From: Blattamonas nauphoetae
Taxonomy: Eukaryota; Preaxostyla; Oxymonadida
Assembly: GCA_033064195.1 (NCBI GenBank)
Contig: JARBJD010000485.1
Coordinates: 1 to 43,049 of the forward strand
DNA length: 43,049 nt
Direction of reading: 5' to 3'
Notes under the pieces: generated by a model
Told to the model about the DNA's origin: nothing
The model's input: the letters and a program-made list of their open reading frames with translations, nothing else
Databases searched by the model: none
Shown: positions 29,271-39,699 of the stretch, one piece after another
Position numbering within the stretch: the stretch's first letter is position 1
Layout: every line of letters begins with the position of its first letter
Program-made: the position numbers and the translations under genes

Positions 29271-29858
29271 ATGCAACCAATTCTAAGTTGTCAATTTACA
29301 AAACACACAAGTTCTTCTTCAGTTCCAACGTCAATCACCAACAATGTCATCATCGATAACAAAGGATCAACTTCTGGAAGATCTAAGCTCGAAGATCGAA
29401 ATGAACAAGGAGCAAATGTTGAACTTGACAATGTTCCAGGTACATATGATCCACCACCACCCGAGATCTATCCATCTGCACCAATCCAAAGTCGTTCAAT
29501 CCCACTTAGAGAATACACTTCTAATATTGCAGCAATCAATGACCAACTACCGATAGTGTACAAGAATGCATTCGCATGTGAAAAGAAACTACTGAATAAT
29601 CTCATTGAACCATCGAAGAAACTGATCACAAACCAAAGTGATTTATGTGCACTGATTGCTACACTCACTGGAATCAATGATGTGGTGATCGAATTGGATG
29701 ATTTATCTGACAAGTGCCGATGTCTGAATAAACTCCCGATCTTTCGAACCATTTTCAAGATCCTTGTTGGTGGAAAAGACATGAGCATAGCCTTCAATGA
29801 AGCATACAACACTATTCTCAATTATGGTATTTCACTGACAAAGGCAATTCCTCGTTAG
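29271..29858 (+). CDS. Unknown Polinton protein, about 195 residues (right copy)
   Basis: Matches 8,550-9,137, with the Ser/Thr/Pro-rich N-terminus including PPPPEIYPSAP and a helical C-terminal half. The ATG at 29,271 follows ATATTTTTTATTTTAATTG. It looks whole. Confidence 0.5.
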   Translation: MQPILSCQFTKHTSSSSVPTSITNNVIIDNKGSTSGRSKLEDRNEQGANVELDNVPGTYDPPPPEIYPSAPIQSRSIPLREYTSNIAAINDQLPIVYKNAFACEKKLLNNLIEPSKKLITNQSDLCALIATLTGINDVVIELDDLSDKCRCLNKLPIFRTIFKILVGGKDMSIAFNEAYNTILNYGISLTKAIPR

Positions 29859-29874
29859 AATAATTAAAGAATTG

Positions 29875-29894
29875 TATTTTTTATTTTTACATAA
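29875..29894 (+). promoter_or_regulatory. T-rich start motif (best example) before MAPG protein 1
   Basis: TATTTTTTATTTTTACATAA directly before ATG. Related sequences occur before the other genes: about 2,268-2,286 (fibre), 28,255-28,268 (317-residue gene), 29,246-29,258 (195-residue gene), 30,222-30,241 (MAPG 2), 32,523-32,541 (capsid A region) and the mirror sites in the left arm. Consensus TTTTTATTTT, then 2-12 bases, often ATAAATG. It could be a promoter of the element's own transcription programme, or a stop signal for the gene before it (it contains TTTTTNT, the poxvirus early termination signal). Function is inference. Confidence 0.6.
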
Positions 29895-30206
29895 ATGGCA
29901 CCAGGAAGTTTCAACAAACTCAAAAATATCGGCAAACAGTTCTTTCAATTCATCAAACCGCTTGCTCCATCACTGCTTCAGGTTGGTGGTGGACTTCTCT
30001 CACAGACGAACAACAAGTTTGGACAAACAGCTGGAGGAATACTCAGTGGCTTAGGAGGAATGATGGATGTGTACCAGCAAAACAAAGCAATCAACAGAGC
30101 CCAACAACCACAGATGATCGATTATGAACCACCGCGAAATGCACGGTATTCAAACGATGACATTCCACAATCGTCAAATTCTAAAATTCAATTCAAAGGA
30201 TTATAA
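29895..30206 (+). CDS. Small MAPG protein 1, Gly-rich (right copy)
   Basis: Identical in translation to 8,202-8,513: amphipathic start, Gly/Leu-rich centre, polar Gln/Asn-rich end. It looks whole. The next gene starts 35 bases downstream after its own T-rich motif. Confidence 0.6.
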   Translation: MAPGSFNKLKNIGKQFFQFIKPLAPSLLQVGGGLLSQTNNKFGQTAGGILSGLGGMMDVYQQNKAINRAQQPQMIDYEPPRNARYSNDDIPQSSNSKIQFKGL

Positions 30207-30241
30207 TTTGTTTGTGTTCAAGTTTTTTTATTGTTACATAA

Positions 30242-30547
30242 ATGGCACCAGGTTGGTTATCAAAATTAGCAGCAGTTAGCAAAAACATACTCAGAGTTGG
30301 AGCTCCATTTCTGAATCTCATTCCCTTCGTTGGACCATTGATTTCGAAGGTTGCACAGACAGGTGTTGAGATGATTCCAGATGTGAAATCGGATCAGCAA
30401 ATCCATGCGGAAAAGATGGCTCAGTATGAGCAAGCAATCAATGAAGGGAACACAGCAGTTGCGAACAAACTCAGAGGAGAAATACTGAGACTGGAAGAAA
30501 AGCTGAAGCCGAAACCAAAGAAGAAGAAACTGAAAAAGTCTCGCTAA
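30242..30547 (+). CDS. Small MAPG protein 2, basic tail (right copy)
   Basis: Identical in translation to 7,861-8,166: hydrophobic to amphipathic N-terminal region and KKKK-rich tail. It looks whole. Confidence 0.6.
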   Translation: MAPGWLSKLAAVSKNILRVGAPFLNLIPFVGPLISKVAQTGVEMIPDVKSDQQIHAEKMAQYEQAINEGNTAVANKLRGEILRLEEKLKPKPKKKKLKKSR

Positions 30548-30613
30548 ATGCTTCGAACCCTTTCAGAGAAAAAGTGAAAGAGAAATAAGCAATATTGTTT
30601 TTTTTTTGTTAAA

Positions 30614-32496
30614 ATGAACTCGCATATAACACATCTGACAAACAAAAGAACTGGAGCATCATCATTGACTGGAAATACAACTGGATCAATCAAGTATACC
30701 AGAGATGATATTGGTCAAATACAGCAGCAACTCATGTCTGAACATCACATCAATTACCTTCTGAACGATGGAGCTCACAGTACTTCTATTCAAGAATTGA
30801 AACCATCAGAGAATTCACGATTCTACAAAGGACAGGAGATAATCATTCCACTGACCGGGAATCAAGACATTTGTCAAAGTGATGATTCCTTCATTACGTT
30901 CACAATGACAGCGACATTGAAAGTCAACAACTGGAAACAAACTGCAGGTAAAATTGGCTCGTACATGAATGAAAGGATATTCATCTTCGTTGGACTTAAG
31001 CATTCTGCATCAATCTTCCGTGACCTTACTGTTCTTCACAACAATTAAAGAATCATTAGCACGACAACAAATGATGTCTCAATGGAGTCTCACCTTTACA
31101 ATATGATCAAACCAAAGAGTCAATTGGAGAATCGAAAACATTGTCACACACCTTGGCAAAATGCTTGGAATCATGACGAATCGGTTGCTGGTGTGTATAT
31201 TCCTTTATCAGACTTCACAACAACATCTGGAACAGGAGTGTTTCAAGACACGATTGATGTACCAATTCGTGTGTCGATTAATCTTGAAGATCTTCTAATT
31301 TTCTCAGGAATGACTGACTATCCAAGATGTCTCTTCGGAGATCTGAAACTCAGTGTGCACATAAATGAAGATGCATTCGTGTGTTGTCCTGTGAATCCTG
31401 AACTGACATTGAAAAATACACTCTCGTTATTGATCAGTGAATATACATCAAAGTTACCTCCCATCCGAGATTCACTTGTTTATTGGAATCGTGATCGTCC
31501 AACCTTCCTTCCGTATCTCGTCCCCCCATGTACAAAGAACTTCGTTCAAATCGGTCAATCATTTAAGATCATGGCAGTAAAACAAGATTGTGTATATACA
31601 CATCCGACTGGTATTACCTCGGAACCTTCCCTGATGAACAATACATTTCTCTCAACATTATGGATTATCGCATTGATGATGTGTATTGCATGAGTGCTGG
31701 ATACAAAATGAAAGAAATTGCGAAAGAGAATCTGAAGAAGATGGATCAGGATCGTCCTGGAACAATACCAGCTGAAAAGATCTCATTCTATCCATTTCAG
31801 AAAACACCGACTCCATCAGGAATTGATTGTACTCAGCAAATGGTACTTGTGAATGCGAAGGATATCATGCTTCTCTTCCGTCACTATGATAATGAAGTCA
31901 CATGTTTCCACAATCCCATGCAGAAGAATATCCAAGTGAATCTCCTCAACAAATACTATCCTGAACAACCGACAACAACTATTGGAGCTCGCTTCTATCA
32001 GTTTGCATTGTCGACTTTCAATCTTGATTCAAACCTTACTGTTCCAGATGATTTGGAGCGATCACTTACAGATTCTCTCGTTCAAGAGAAACTCACTGGT
32101 GATCAGAATTATCCAAATGAAACAATGACAAGAGTGCGACCAATTCATGACAATTCTGACTTCCTATTATGCTTTTCAACACAACGAAGTGGATGTCCAA
32201 CAAACTGTAATGATTCGATCAGTTCCAGAGGTCAGAATGTTCCAGTCACTTTGAGATCTCAACCAATATATCAGGGTTTGATTGACACGTACTATAATGT
32301 TCTTGATCCAAGTCAGCAAATTGATAAAAGCGATGGTTTTATGACAAGATTTACACATCCTCCAGCACCTATTTTAGCAACAACTGCAACAACTTGGTGG
32401 GGACTACGATACAGCAATGGTGAACCAAAAGTTGAGTATTATCCAAATCTTACACTGAAAGCCTTACACAAGGAACTTGGAATAATGAAATCTTAA
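30614..32496 (+). pseudogene. Capsid-like protein B (right copy, broken)
   Basis: Same gene as 5,418-7,791 but without the hAT insertion; the empty site is at 31,324-31,331. Strand-rich throughout and paralogous to capsid-like protein A. The copy is broken, about two breaks. That both arms are broken in similar places suggests much of the damage preceded the duplication or was spread by exchange between arms. Confidence 0.6.
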
Positions 32497-32601
32497 AACA
32501 GGAAAAGAAAATAATGATATTGTATTTTTATTTTTCTATAAATGAGAAGTATCAGATCAAATCAATCCAAATCAACATCGACATGAATTGAGCAAATCGA
32601 A

Positions 32602-34224
32602 GTGCAATCATACATGCCAAAACAGTGGGATTCCGAGCCGCACGTCTACTCCATCCAAGAAGTGCATCCTACAAATCCTCCAATGCCATGCAGAATTGGA
32701 GACGAGATTGAAGTTCCACTGTGCTATGATGGACATGATGTGACTGAGTTTTCGAAGAGTCATTTACGAATTGATCTCACAGTTACCGTTCCATATTCGA
32801 AACCAACGAGTGCATCTGCGCAATATGTTGGAATGTATGGTATGTTCTACGGATTTAAATCATCATCAGATGCAATTCGAGACATGAGACTCGTCGACAG
32901 TCAAGGGAACATCATTGACAATACACTTCAGAACAATCACATCCACGAATCATTTCTATACCACACTTTCAAATCCCATGAAGAGAAAAATAACATGAAG
33001 CATTGCTACAGTCTTTGGGAAAATGTTCAGAGAATGGATCCAAGCGTATGTGGATTCTATCATTGTCCAGTCGATGCTGCCTCTTCAAACATCACATTTA
33101 CAATTCCATTGGTCATTCCATTTGTGAATCTCCTACCATTAAGTACTTTCGATCAGTATCCAAATTCCATCTTTGGCAATCTCCGATTGAGATTTCATTT
33201 AACAACTGATTCACTTGTGTATTGTCCTATTCGAGTTTCCACAATCGTAAGGAAAACACTTGAAAACAGTATCGATCAAAATCCAAGTATTTCGATATCA
33301 ACTCTGTCAACTCAATCCCAAACAGAATTAATGTACGATGGAGACTTCTCGACACTGACTCAAGAGTTTACACAAATCGGGAATACAGTTCAACGAATTC
33401 AATATTTTCAACTGGCATCATCAGGTACTGTGAAATATATCGCTACATCGCCAACCACTTCCACTGTTCTTGCTTCATCAGTGGATAAAGTCACATCAGT
33501 TTGCTATGGATATCAGATAACTGATGCAACTAAACAATCTCTGATAAACACTTACACAAAGACTTTATATGTTCTGAAAGCTGAAAGAATTGACACACAA
33601 TCGTTCCAATCAAAAGCAAATGCCATGGGAGTGAGATCAAACATCAGTATCAAACTCAACAATCTCATGAATCTAGTGTGCTTATTCCCTGAAAGACCAA
33701 ATGAATGTACAGTCTTCAGAAATCCTCAATATGTTGGTCAATTTGAAATGCTTGGATCCAACTTTCCCAATTTCCCAATGTCAACTATATCACCAGAGTT
33801 CTATCAAATGATGATGGTGAATGGTGACTTCATTGGTTGTTCTGCCACGGAAGAGTTTGAGAATTCCATTTGTTCAACTCGAGTATTTCACGACAGAGGA
33901 GCTGACTACAAGAGAACAAGACCAGTCACGGATGCGACTTCATTCACATTCATGGTTCCAACAGATCGAAGTGAAATTGCTGGTGGAGAAGAAGGAATCT
34001 CGACAGCAGAATCAGTTAATATTGTCTATAGAGGAACACCAATCAATCAGGGAGAACTTGATCCATATTTCACATCTACTCCAGAAGGTCCTCCTCCACC
34101 AATTCTCGCACTACATCAGGCAACATACTGGCTGTTCTGGATTGAGAATGGACAGCCACGAGTGCGATACGTCATTGATCGTCGACTCCAAGAAGCATAC
34201 GAAGAAGTAAAGAGAGGTTATTGA
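32602..34224 (+). CDS. Capsid-like protein A (right copy)
   Basis: A continuous frame of 540 residues with beta-rich character. Landmarks are GDEIEVPLCYDG near the N-terminus, FGNLRLRFHLTTDS near residue 190, and PPPPILALHQATYWLFW near residue 500. Length and paralogy with protein B support a double jelly-roll shell protein. The true start is unclear: the T-rich motif and an ATAAATG lie at about 32,523-32,545, some 60 bases upstream of this frame's first clear part. Confidence 0.6.
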   Translation: MQSYMPKQWDSEPHVYSIQEVHPTNPPMPCRIGDEIEVPLCYDGHDVTEFSKSHLRIDLTVTVPYSKPTSASAQYVGMYGMFYGFKSSSDAIRDMRLVDSQGNIIDNTLQNNHIHESFLYHTFKSHEEKNNMKHCYSLWENVQRMDPSVCGFYHCPVDAASSNITFTIPLVIPFVNLLPLSTFDQYPNSIFGNLRLRFHLTTDSLVYCPIRVSTIVRKTLENSIDQNPSISISTLSTQSQTELMYDGDFSTLTQEFTQIGNTVQRIQYFQLASSGTVKYIATSPTTSTVLASSVDKVTSVCYGYQITDATKQSLINTYTKTLYVLKAERIDTQSFQSKANAMGVRSNISIKLNNLMNLVCLFPERPNECTVFRNPQYVGQFEMLGSNFPNFPMSTISPEFYQMMMVNGDFIGCSATEEFENSICSTRVFHDRGADYKRTRPVTDATSFTFMVPTDRSEIAGGEEGISTAESVNIVYRGTPINQGELDPYFTSTPEGPPPPILALHQATYWLFWIENGQPRVRYVIDRRLQEAYEEVKRGY

Positions 34225-34264
34225 ATAGAACAAATGCAATATTTTATTTTTGTAGAAAACACAA

Positions 34265-34720
34265 ATGGTGAAGCGTTACTTCTCAATTCAGAAGTCTCAC
34301 ACTGCTCAACTCCCTCCTGATTTTACCAATTCTAGAAAACAAAAATACATCTACTTTCTTGACTGCAAACTCATACATGTGAGGGAGGAAATTGATGGTT
34401 CAACAACAGTCATTTCAAAAGACATTCCTCAGCACAGAACAATACATGGTGATTGGATCCAGACTGACGCGCACAATGATTCATATATTGCCTTCTGTAA
34501 CGAACAGATTGCGAAGCGAAAGAAGTGGGAATTAAGCACTCGACAATCAATTGTGAAGATCTGGTTCAAAGACAGTTCTGGTGAGTCAATCGAGATGGAA
34601 ACACAAGAGACAATCAATGGAAAAATAACCAGAGAGTATTATGAATTTCTGGTTGATCTCATGTTGGAATATTGGTCATTGTTTCGATCAGTGAATTATA
34701 TTTTTGTATCAGTTCATTGA
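34265..34720 (+). CDS. Unknown small Polinton protein (right copy)
   Basis: Counterpart of 3,158-3,643; about 150 residues with the same C-terminal KIWFKD and EYWSLF segments and no recognised family. The ATG lies after ATATTTTATTTTTGTAG. The N-terminal part is uncertain because the two arms differ there. Confidence 0.5.
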   Translation: MVKRYFSIQKSHTAQLPPDFTNSRKQKYIYFLDCKLIHVREEIDGSTTVISKDIPQHRTIHGDWIQTDAHNDSYIAFCNEQIAKRKKWELSTRQSIVKIWFKDSSGESIEMETQETINGKITREYYEFLVDLMLEYWSLFRSVNYIFVSVH

Positions 34721-34757
34721 TCACTGTCTGTTGATGTCCAACAATAGAGCATCATTC

Positions 34758-35591
34758 CTAAATGGCTTTCACGCAGAAGCAAGAGAGTTCTGCATAATCA
34801 ACTAGAAGACAATCTGGATTGGAATCATTCACAACCTCTGGGAATATCTCTTGGACCTGTTGAGCAATCACACCAATGTGTTTCTTCTCACTTTCCTTCT
34901 TCAGACATTCGCATTTCTCTTTGCAGTTCTTCAAGTGTTCTTCATCTGTCTCATTCTCTATTTGCTTTGTGACTTTGCTGATCTTCGAGTCAAATGTGTT
35001 GAACTGATACTGCACAATTTCCACTTTATTCAGTTGTTCAAGAACATTAGGATATGGAACAATATTCCTTTTGACTCTTCTGTCTGACAATTGTGAAAAA
35101 CTTCCAGTTGGTGATATTGAAAACACTCCTGAACCAGTGTCCTCATCGTAGTAATACAATGTTGGTGTGTCACACGGAGACCACATAATAATGCCATCAC
35201 CATTGAACTGAATTCCTGATGTTTCTGCAATCGATTGCGAAATTGAAATGCCAGACTTAAATGTTGATGATGGATATGTTCCAGGATACTTTGGAATAGT
35301 TCCCTCTGATATATTCCAATTCGCTCCATTCACATTGATCAATCCTCCAATTGTTGGTGTTGCTATACCAGCTGAACAAGTGATTGATCCATTTGTTGAA
35401 GCGACGTTTTGGATTGAGGAAATCGCTATCTGCTGTGCTTCAGTTGTCTTCTTAAGTGTGTCGAGTTCTTCCTGATTCGTTTCTAATTCCGTCTGTAGTG
35501 TGTGAATGACTGCTGCATTCTCAGTGATCGTCGAAAGATTATGATCAATCATTTTCTCGATCATTTGTGAATTGTATTTTTGTCGATTCAT
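34758..35591 (-). CDS. Fibre-like protein with S74 / intramolecular chaperone domain (right copy)
   Basis: Same protein as 2,287-3,120: coiled coil, Gly/Ser/Thr-rich shaft, then SDRRVKRNI and IGVIAQQVQEIFPEVV of the S74 chaperone domain. It points inward. Retention of the same frame in both arms suggests it was functional until recently. Confidence 0.75.
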   Translation of the reverse strand: MNRQKYNSQMIEKMIDHNLSTITENAAVIHTLQTELETNQEELDTLKKTTEAQQIAISSIQNVASTNGSITCSAGIATPTIGGLINVNGANWNISEGTIPKYPGTYPSSTFKSGISISQSIAETSGIQFNGDGIIMWSPCDTPTLYYYDEDTGSGVFSISPTGSFSQLSDRRVKRNIVPYPNVLEQLNKVEIVQYQFNTFDSKISKVTKQIENETDEEHLKNCKEKCECLKKESEKKHIGVIAQQVQEIFPEVVNDSNPDCLLVDYAELSCFCVKAI

Positions 35592-37897
35592 TTTATACAA
35601 AATAAAAAAGTCAAAACAATTTTAGAAACAATGAAATTATGTTCAATCAGTTTTTTTCTTTTTTACCAACATATTCTACAACCGTCAATGTCAATAACAC
35701 TTTCCTTGTATTTTCTAAAAAGAACCAAAATATGGGATCGATCACTCATTTTCTAAAAAATGCTCATTTCGTCCTAATTCCACGTTTTCTGGAATGATCT
35801 GATGCACAGCATCGTCACAGTATGCTTCGTTTTCTCAACATCATTTTTTTGTTTCCATGTTCAACTCGATTTTGTTCGTTCATAATCTCGGAATTTTTTC
35901 GGAATCTTCATCATACCGACCTCATTCTCTTCTTTCTCACATCTTTTTCCTCTCATTTTAATATGTTTCGTCTCTTCTATTTCTATAGACGTCTATGAAA
36001 TGACCGATCTTCACCTTTCTCAGGTTTTCATTGCATGTTGTTTCTTATCACTCAAAACATACTTGTTTCTCCTTTTCTTTGCTTTCGTGAACGTTCTTTC
36101 ATTATCGTTTTCTCATCATCAGCTCTACTCTCTCCTTTTTAGTTTCGATCCTTGTCGTCTCTCCAACTTGGAACTTTTCTGTAATATTGAGTATGCCACT
36201 CTCATTTTCTTCTTTCTTCATTCTTGTTTCATCGATTTTCATATGTTTTGTTCATTCTTTTTCAACAGGTCTCCTTGAATTGGTCAAACCATCAACTGTC
36301 GAAATTATGCAGTGTATGTTGTATCTTCTCTCTTCAAACCACCTCTGTTCATCTCTTCTTTTCTTTCTTTTACTTGTTTTCATTCTCGTTTTATCATTTT
36401 CATCTCTTTTCTTCACTTTTCAGGATCGATCTCTGACGACGTCATATCTTTGCATTTTTACCTATTATTGAACTTTTCACGTAGATTTTCCTCTTTATTC
36501 ACTCTTGTTTGACCTGTTTTTGTTTGTCTTGTCACTTGTTTTTCACTAGTTCTGTTTTCAAGTCCGGTCACTTCACCGTCTTCATTTGTTCTTTGATTTT
36601 TCACTTTCGCCATTTCAAACATATTCAGTTCTCTTTCACTATCTTTTTTTCTCAATTGCGCTAATTTTTGTTTCCTCATATTACCAACTTGTGACGAGGA
36701 TCCGACGGATCGTGATCTGCATCGGATCTCTGTCTTCTAATCACTCATTGCACATTTCACTCGTTTTTTCCAATCTTTCTTGTTTTTTTATGCAATGAAA
36801 AGGTGAACATCGACTCAAATCACACAATTAACGACAAATTCCACGCCAGAATCACGATCGTCATTTCACCATTCTCTGTTGCACTTGTCCGTTTCGTTTT
36901 ACCTTGTTTCACCATCTTTTTGTCCAATTAAGTGAAAAAAACAATGAAAAACCGAACATAATGATGTGCTGAAGTGGGTGAGATGGCGGAATAAACGCTT
37001 GTAAATTGAGAGGAATGAGAGATCAATTCGAGCGAATGAAATGGCAAACGTGGAATGTGAGATGAGAGAAAGAAGGGGCTGAAGTGGCGTACAAACATCA
37101 AAATACAGTGAAAAGTTGTGAAGTGAAAAGACGTAAAATCAACATTATGAGACAACTAATGTATGAAACAAACTGAAATTTCAACCAGAGCTTCCTTGTA
37201 TGGTCCAAAAGGACCTACAATAGGAGAAAACGCGATAAAAAATGTGATGTGAGGAACAGTAGTGTGAAAATGGTGTCTTCAAGATGGTGAAGTGAAAACG
37301 GTCATAAAAAGTGAACTAGTGTCACGAGGTGAGAAAAATCTCTGAAAAGCCTCGGATGAACATAATTGTGAAGTGGAAGAAGCGAAAATAGTGAGAAATG
37401 AAAATTGAAGAAAAAATGTCTGAACGATGAGGTGTCAAAAGTTTTCTGACATGAATGACACCAAAAGGCGTCAACAAGCGTTTTAAGACGCAAAAGCACC
37501 ATAAGAGGGCGAAAAGTGATCAAAGGACGTAGTCCTGAACGTCCATACCTTTTCTTGGAAAAATCGACTCGTAAAAAATCTCAATGGGTCGGATCAAACT
37601 TTTTTTTCAGAAAGTGCTTTTTATCGAAAATCCTACCTTTCAAAATGAATTCCGTCACAATCAAACGTGTTTGAACACAATTTGAGCCATACAGCGGTTC
37701 ATAGTAGCAAAATCGGAACATCGACTTGTTTGGTCACTTTTTGGACCAAAGTTCGGTACGTAACTCCACGAATTCTCAACCGATTTTGATCAAACCTCTT
37801 TTGATCGACGACCTACTATGTCCTCGAGATTTTAGAATTTTTTTCAGAATTTTTCGAAGTGGTTCAACTGTTGGTTTCAATGGATTTGTGTGAAAAA
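35592..37897. other. Outer non-coding part of right arm, no convincing gene
   Basis: Mirror image of 1-2,286, with the same pyrimidine-rich and purine-rich blocks on swapped strands. Open frames are compositional artefacts. The last 340 bases (about 37,560-37,897) match the diverged copy at 42,440-42,790 in the same orientation. Confidence 0.6.
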
Positions 37898-38640
37898 TGG
37901 AAAAAACTCCCAAAATCGATGTTGACCTGAACATTTTTTGATCTCATTGTTGACAAGAATCAATTCAAACAACGTTCGGAATCATTCAAATCGTTTCTGA
38001 GCATTTGAAGGTCAAATAAACCTCTCAAAGAATTGCTGATGGTTCGATTAGGGCTTCTGGGAATGTCAATTTGCTTTGAAAGAACAACAGAACGATCAGA
38101 CCGATTGTTGTGTCAATCGGCATGATGATTTTGCACAGTAGCATCGTCTAAGGAGCGGGGGTTCCATTTTCGTTCTATACACTACTTTTAAATACCTTAT
38201 TGTTCGTTCTGAGTCGCTTGATTTTGCGAAGGCAGACGCAAAACCTGACGAGATCCCAGATTCAAGAGAACTAAACCAAGATACTCCTTCAGAGCAAGAA
38301 CACAAACAGAGTGTCGGTGTCGTTCTGCTCAAGCCGGGAGAATGAAACCATCGTGTGCAAAACTTCTCCTTCTACAAACTATCGTGTCAGCTCAAAATTC
38401 AGTATGATCAAGACACCTATTTTCAAATAACGAAGAGATTGGCGTTAAAATTGAGAGAAAATGAGACAAGTGCATACTCGAGGTTCATAGTGATGTATTG
38501 ACAAAAAAGGTGATGTGATCTTCCCAAATCGAATTGACAATCTAAGATCTTGAACCTGACAGACAAATTCCCCAGGTCTCTGAAATAGAGACGAACCGAT
38601 TAAACACTTGTTATCTTGTTTTAGATCTTTCATGACCAGG
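37898..38640. other. Flanking DNA without recognisable gene
   Basis: AT-rich. The longest frames are under 80 residues and unconvincing. This may be host intergenic DNA or the continuation of the Polinton end region. I see no clear terminal inverted repeat boundary or target duplication that would settle it. Confidence 0.4.
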
Positions 38641-38664
38641 CATTAGGTGAGCTGGGCACAATGG

Positions 38665-38698
38665 CGACAAGCTGAGCACATCAGTGCTCAGCTTGTCG
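38665..38698. repeat. Perfect 15-bp inverted repeat with 4-base loop
   Basis: CGACAAGCTGAGCAC, loop ATCA, then its exact reverse complement. Related GCTGGGCAC and GCTGAGCAC phrases lie within 30 bases on each side. It could be an RNA hairpin, a transposon end or a protein-binding site; the sequence alone does not say which. Confidence 0.8.
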
Positions 38699-39123
38699 TC
38701 TGGAGGGCTGAGCACCGGCGCCAAAATAAGCACTTCCATTTTTCTCAGTTTTTCAACAGAATTGTTTGAAATAAAGGATATCGAACCTAACTTCAATGAG
38801 TGGAATGTATTATTTTTGATTTTACCAGTTTCTGTGAGGGTTAGACTGAGAATGGAGACGATAACAGGTTTGATTCGAGAGTTGGGTAAGATCAAGAGTC
38901 CAATTCGCCAGATCGACGACTATAAATCTTTATCTCGCAGAAAACGAAACCATCCTTCCTAATTCTTACATAAAAGTGGCAGTGAAGGCCCTCTTTGACG
39001 TGAATGTGACTAACCATGAACCTCATCAATTCCCATCAACTCGAACTGTGAGATTGGCAATCCCGAAAACCTTTCCTTTCCCATGAAGGTCCAATCGGAT
39101 TTAAGCATTGTCAAGAGCCCCGG
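38699..39123. other. No gene seen
   Basis: Short frames on both strands, none with convincing protein-like composition. It probably includes the downstream region of the minus-strand gene at 39,124-39,699. Confidence 0.4.
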
Positions 39124-39699
39124 TTATCGTGCGAACATTTCCAGCATCTCGAATCGCTGCTTTTCACCATTCTTGCTTCTCGTTGCCTCACACAAAGTCA
39201 CAAAGGACAAGGAGGAAGTCAGATGTGATTGGTCCGTCAGTTCTTCCTTCAACTTCGTTTTTGTCGTCTTTTGGAGGAGGGGGGAATCAGATCGCATCCT
39301 TCTCTTCGTCGACTTGGGATACCAGAAAGATGTCACCCTAAATAGCAGCCTATCACTCTTCTCAGTGTTGAGCAACGTACAAATCGGCTGAATCTTCATG
39401 TTCTCGCCCTGCTTCTCCAACGCGGACGTCGTCTTGCCATCAATCCACACCTTCATCCCCTCACTCAACCCGTCCACTTCTTCCCTTCGTTGGAACAAGC
39501 ACAATCCAATGTTGTGGCTGACGTTTTGCTGACGCACATCAACCCCATCACGATCATCACAGTCGAGATTCACCCCGTCATCATCAGGCTCGAGACATTC
39601 AGGTATGCTGTCGGATAGATCATTCATGATTGAAGAGGAATGATGATTCCGTTCATGGGAAAGGATCAGATATGATTGAAGACGGTATTTTCCTCTCAT
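39124..39699 (-). CDS. Possible host protein, unknown
   Basis: A 191-residue frame with balanced codon use and plausible protein character. An acidic stretch sits near residues 30-55 (ECLEPDDDG, CDDRDG). A strand-rich central region follows (GLCLFQRREEV, MKVWIDGKT, KIQPICTLL, RLLFRVTSF), and a Lys/Arg/Ser-rich C-terminus. A second in-frame ATG at about residue 25 could be the true start. The centre vaguely recalls small PH/RanBP-like beta domains, but I would not name it. Higher third-position GC than the Polinton genes supports a different origin. Confidence 0.4.
   Translation of the reverse strand: MRGKYRLQSYLILSHERNHHSSSIMNDLSDSIPECLEPDDDGVNLDCDDRDGVDVRQQNVSHNIGLCLFQRREEVDGLSEGMKVWIDGKTTSALEKQGENMKIQPICTLLNTEKSDRLLFRVTSFWYPKSTKRRMRSDSPLLQKTTKTKLKEELTDQSHLTSSLSFVTLCEATRSKNGEKQRFEMLEMFAR

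Larger units (their letters stand above)
1..37897. mobile_element. Polinton/Maverick arranged as a giant inverted repeat
   Basis: A virus-like DNA transposon recognised by its gene set: protein-primed type-B DNA polymerase, retroviral-like integrase, FtsK/HerA-like packaging ATPase and capsid-like proteins. Two arms carry the same genes in mirror order around a central polymerase. Paired coordinates add up to about 37,877 in the outer part. The sum steps to about 38,405 past the hAT insertion and to 45,048 past the DIRS insertion, as expected for one palindrome with two one-sided insertions. Without these two insertions the structure is about 30 kb. It is broken in several capsid, polymerase and small genes (about half a dozen breaks) while many frames look whole. 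The arms appear well over 95% alike by eye, so I infer a young or homogenised structure. The left end lies at or beyond the window edge, so the true termini and target duplication cannot be fixed. Confidence 0.9.
24823..37897. repeat. Right arm of the Polinton inverted repeat
   Basis: Mirror copy of the left arm, about 13.1 kb, without the hAT and DIRS insertions. It therefore shows the ancestral state at both insertion sites. The outer edge of the visible match is near 37,897, opposite base 1. Whether the match would run on is unknown because the window starts there. Confidence 0.9.

Noticed and set aside
1-37897. Palindrome as a sequencing artefact (unremoved hairpin adapter) or false assembly join
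   Set aside because: The arms differ by two precise insertions, a local patch in the ATPase and scattered bases, and a 4.6-kb mostly single-copy centre separates them. A read artefact would give two identical copies with almost no spacer. Read-level proof is still needed.
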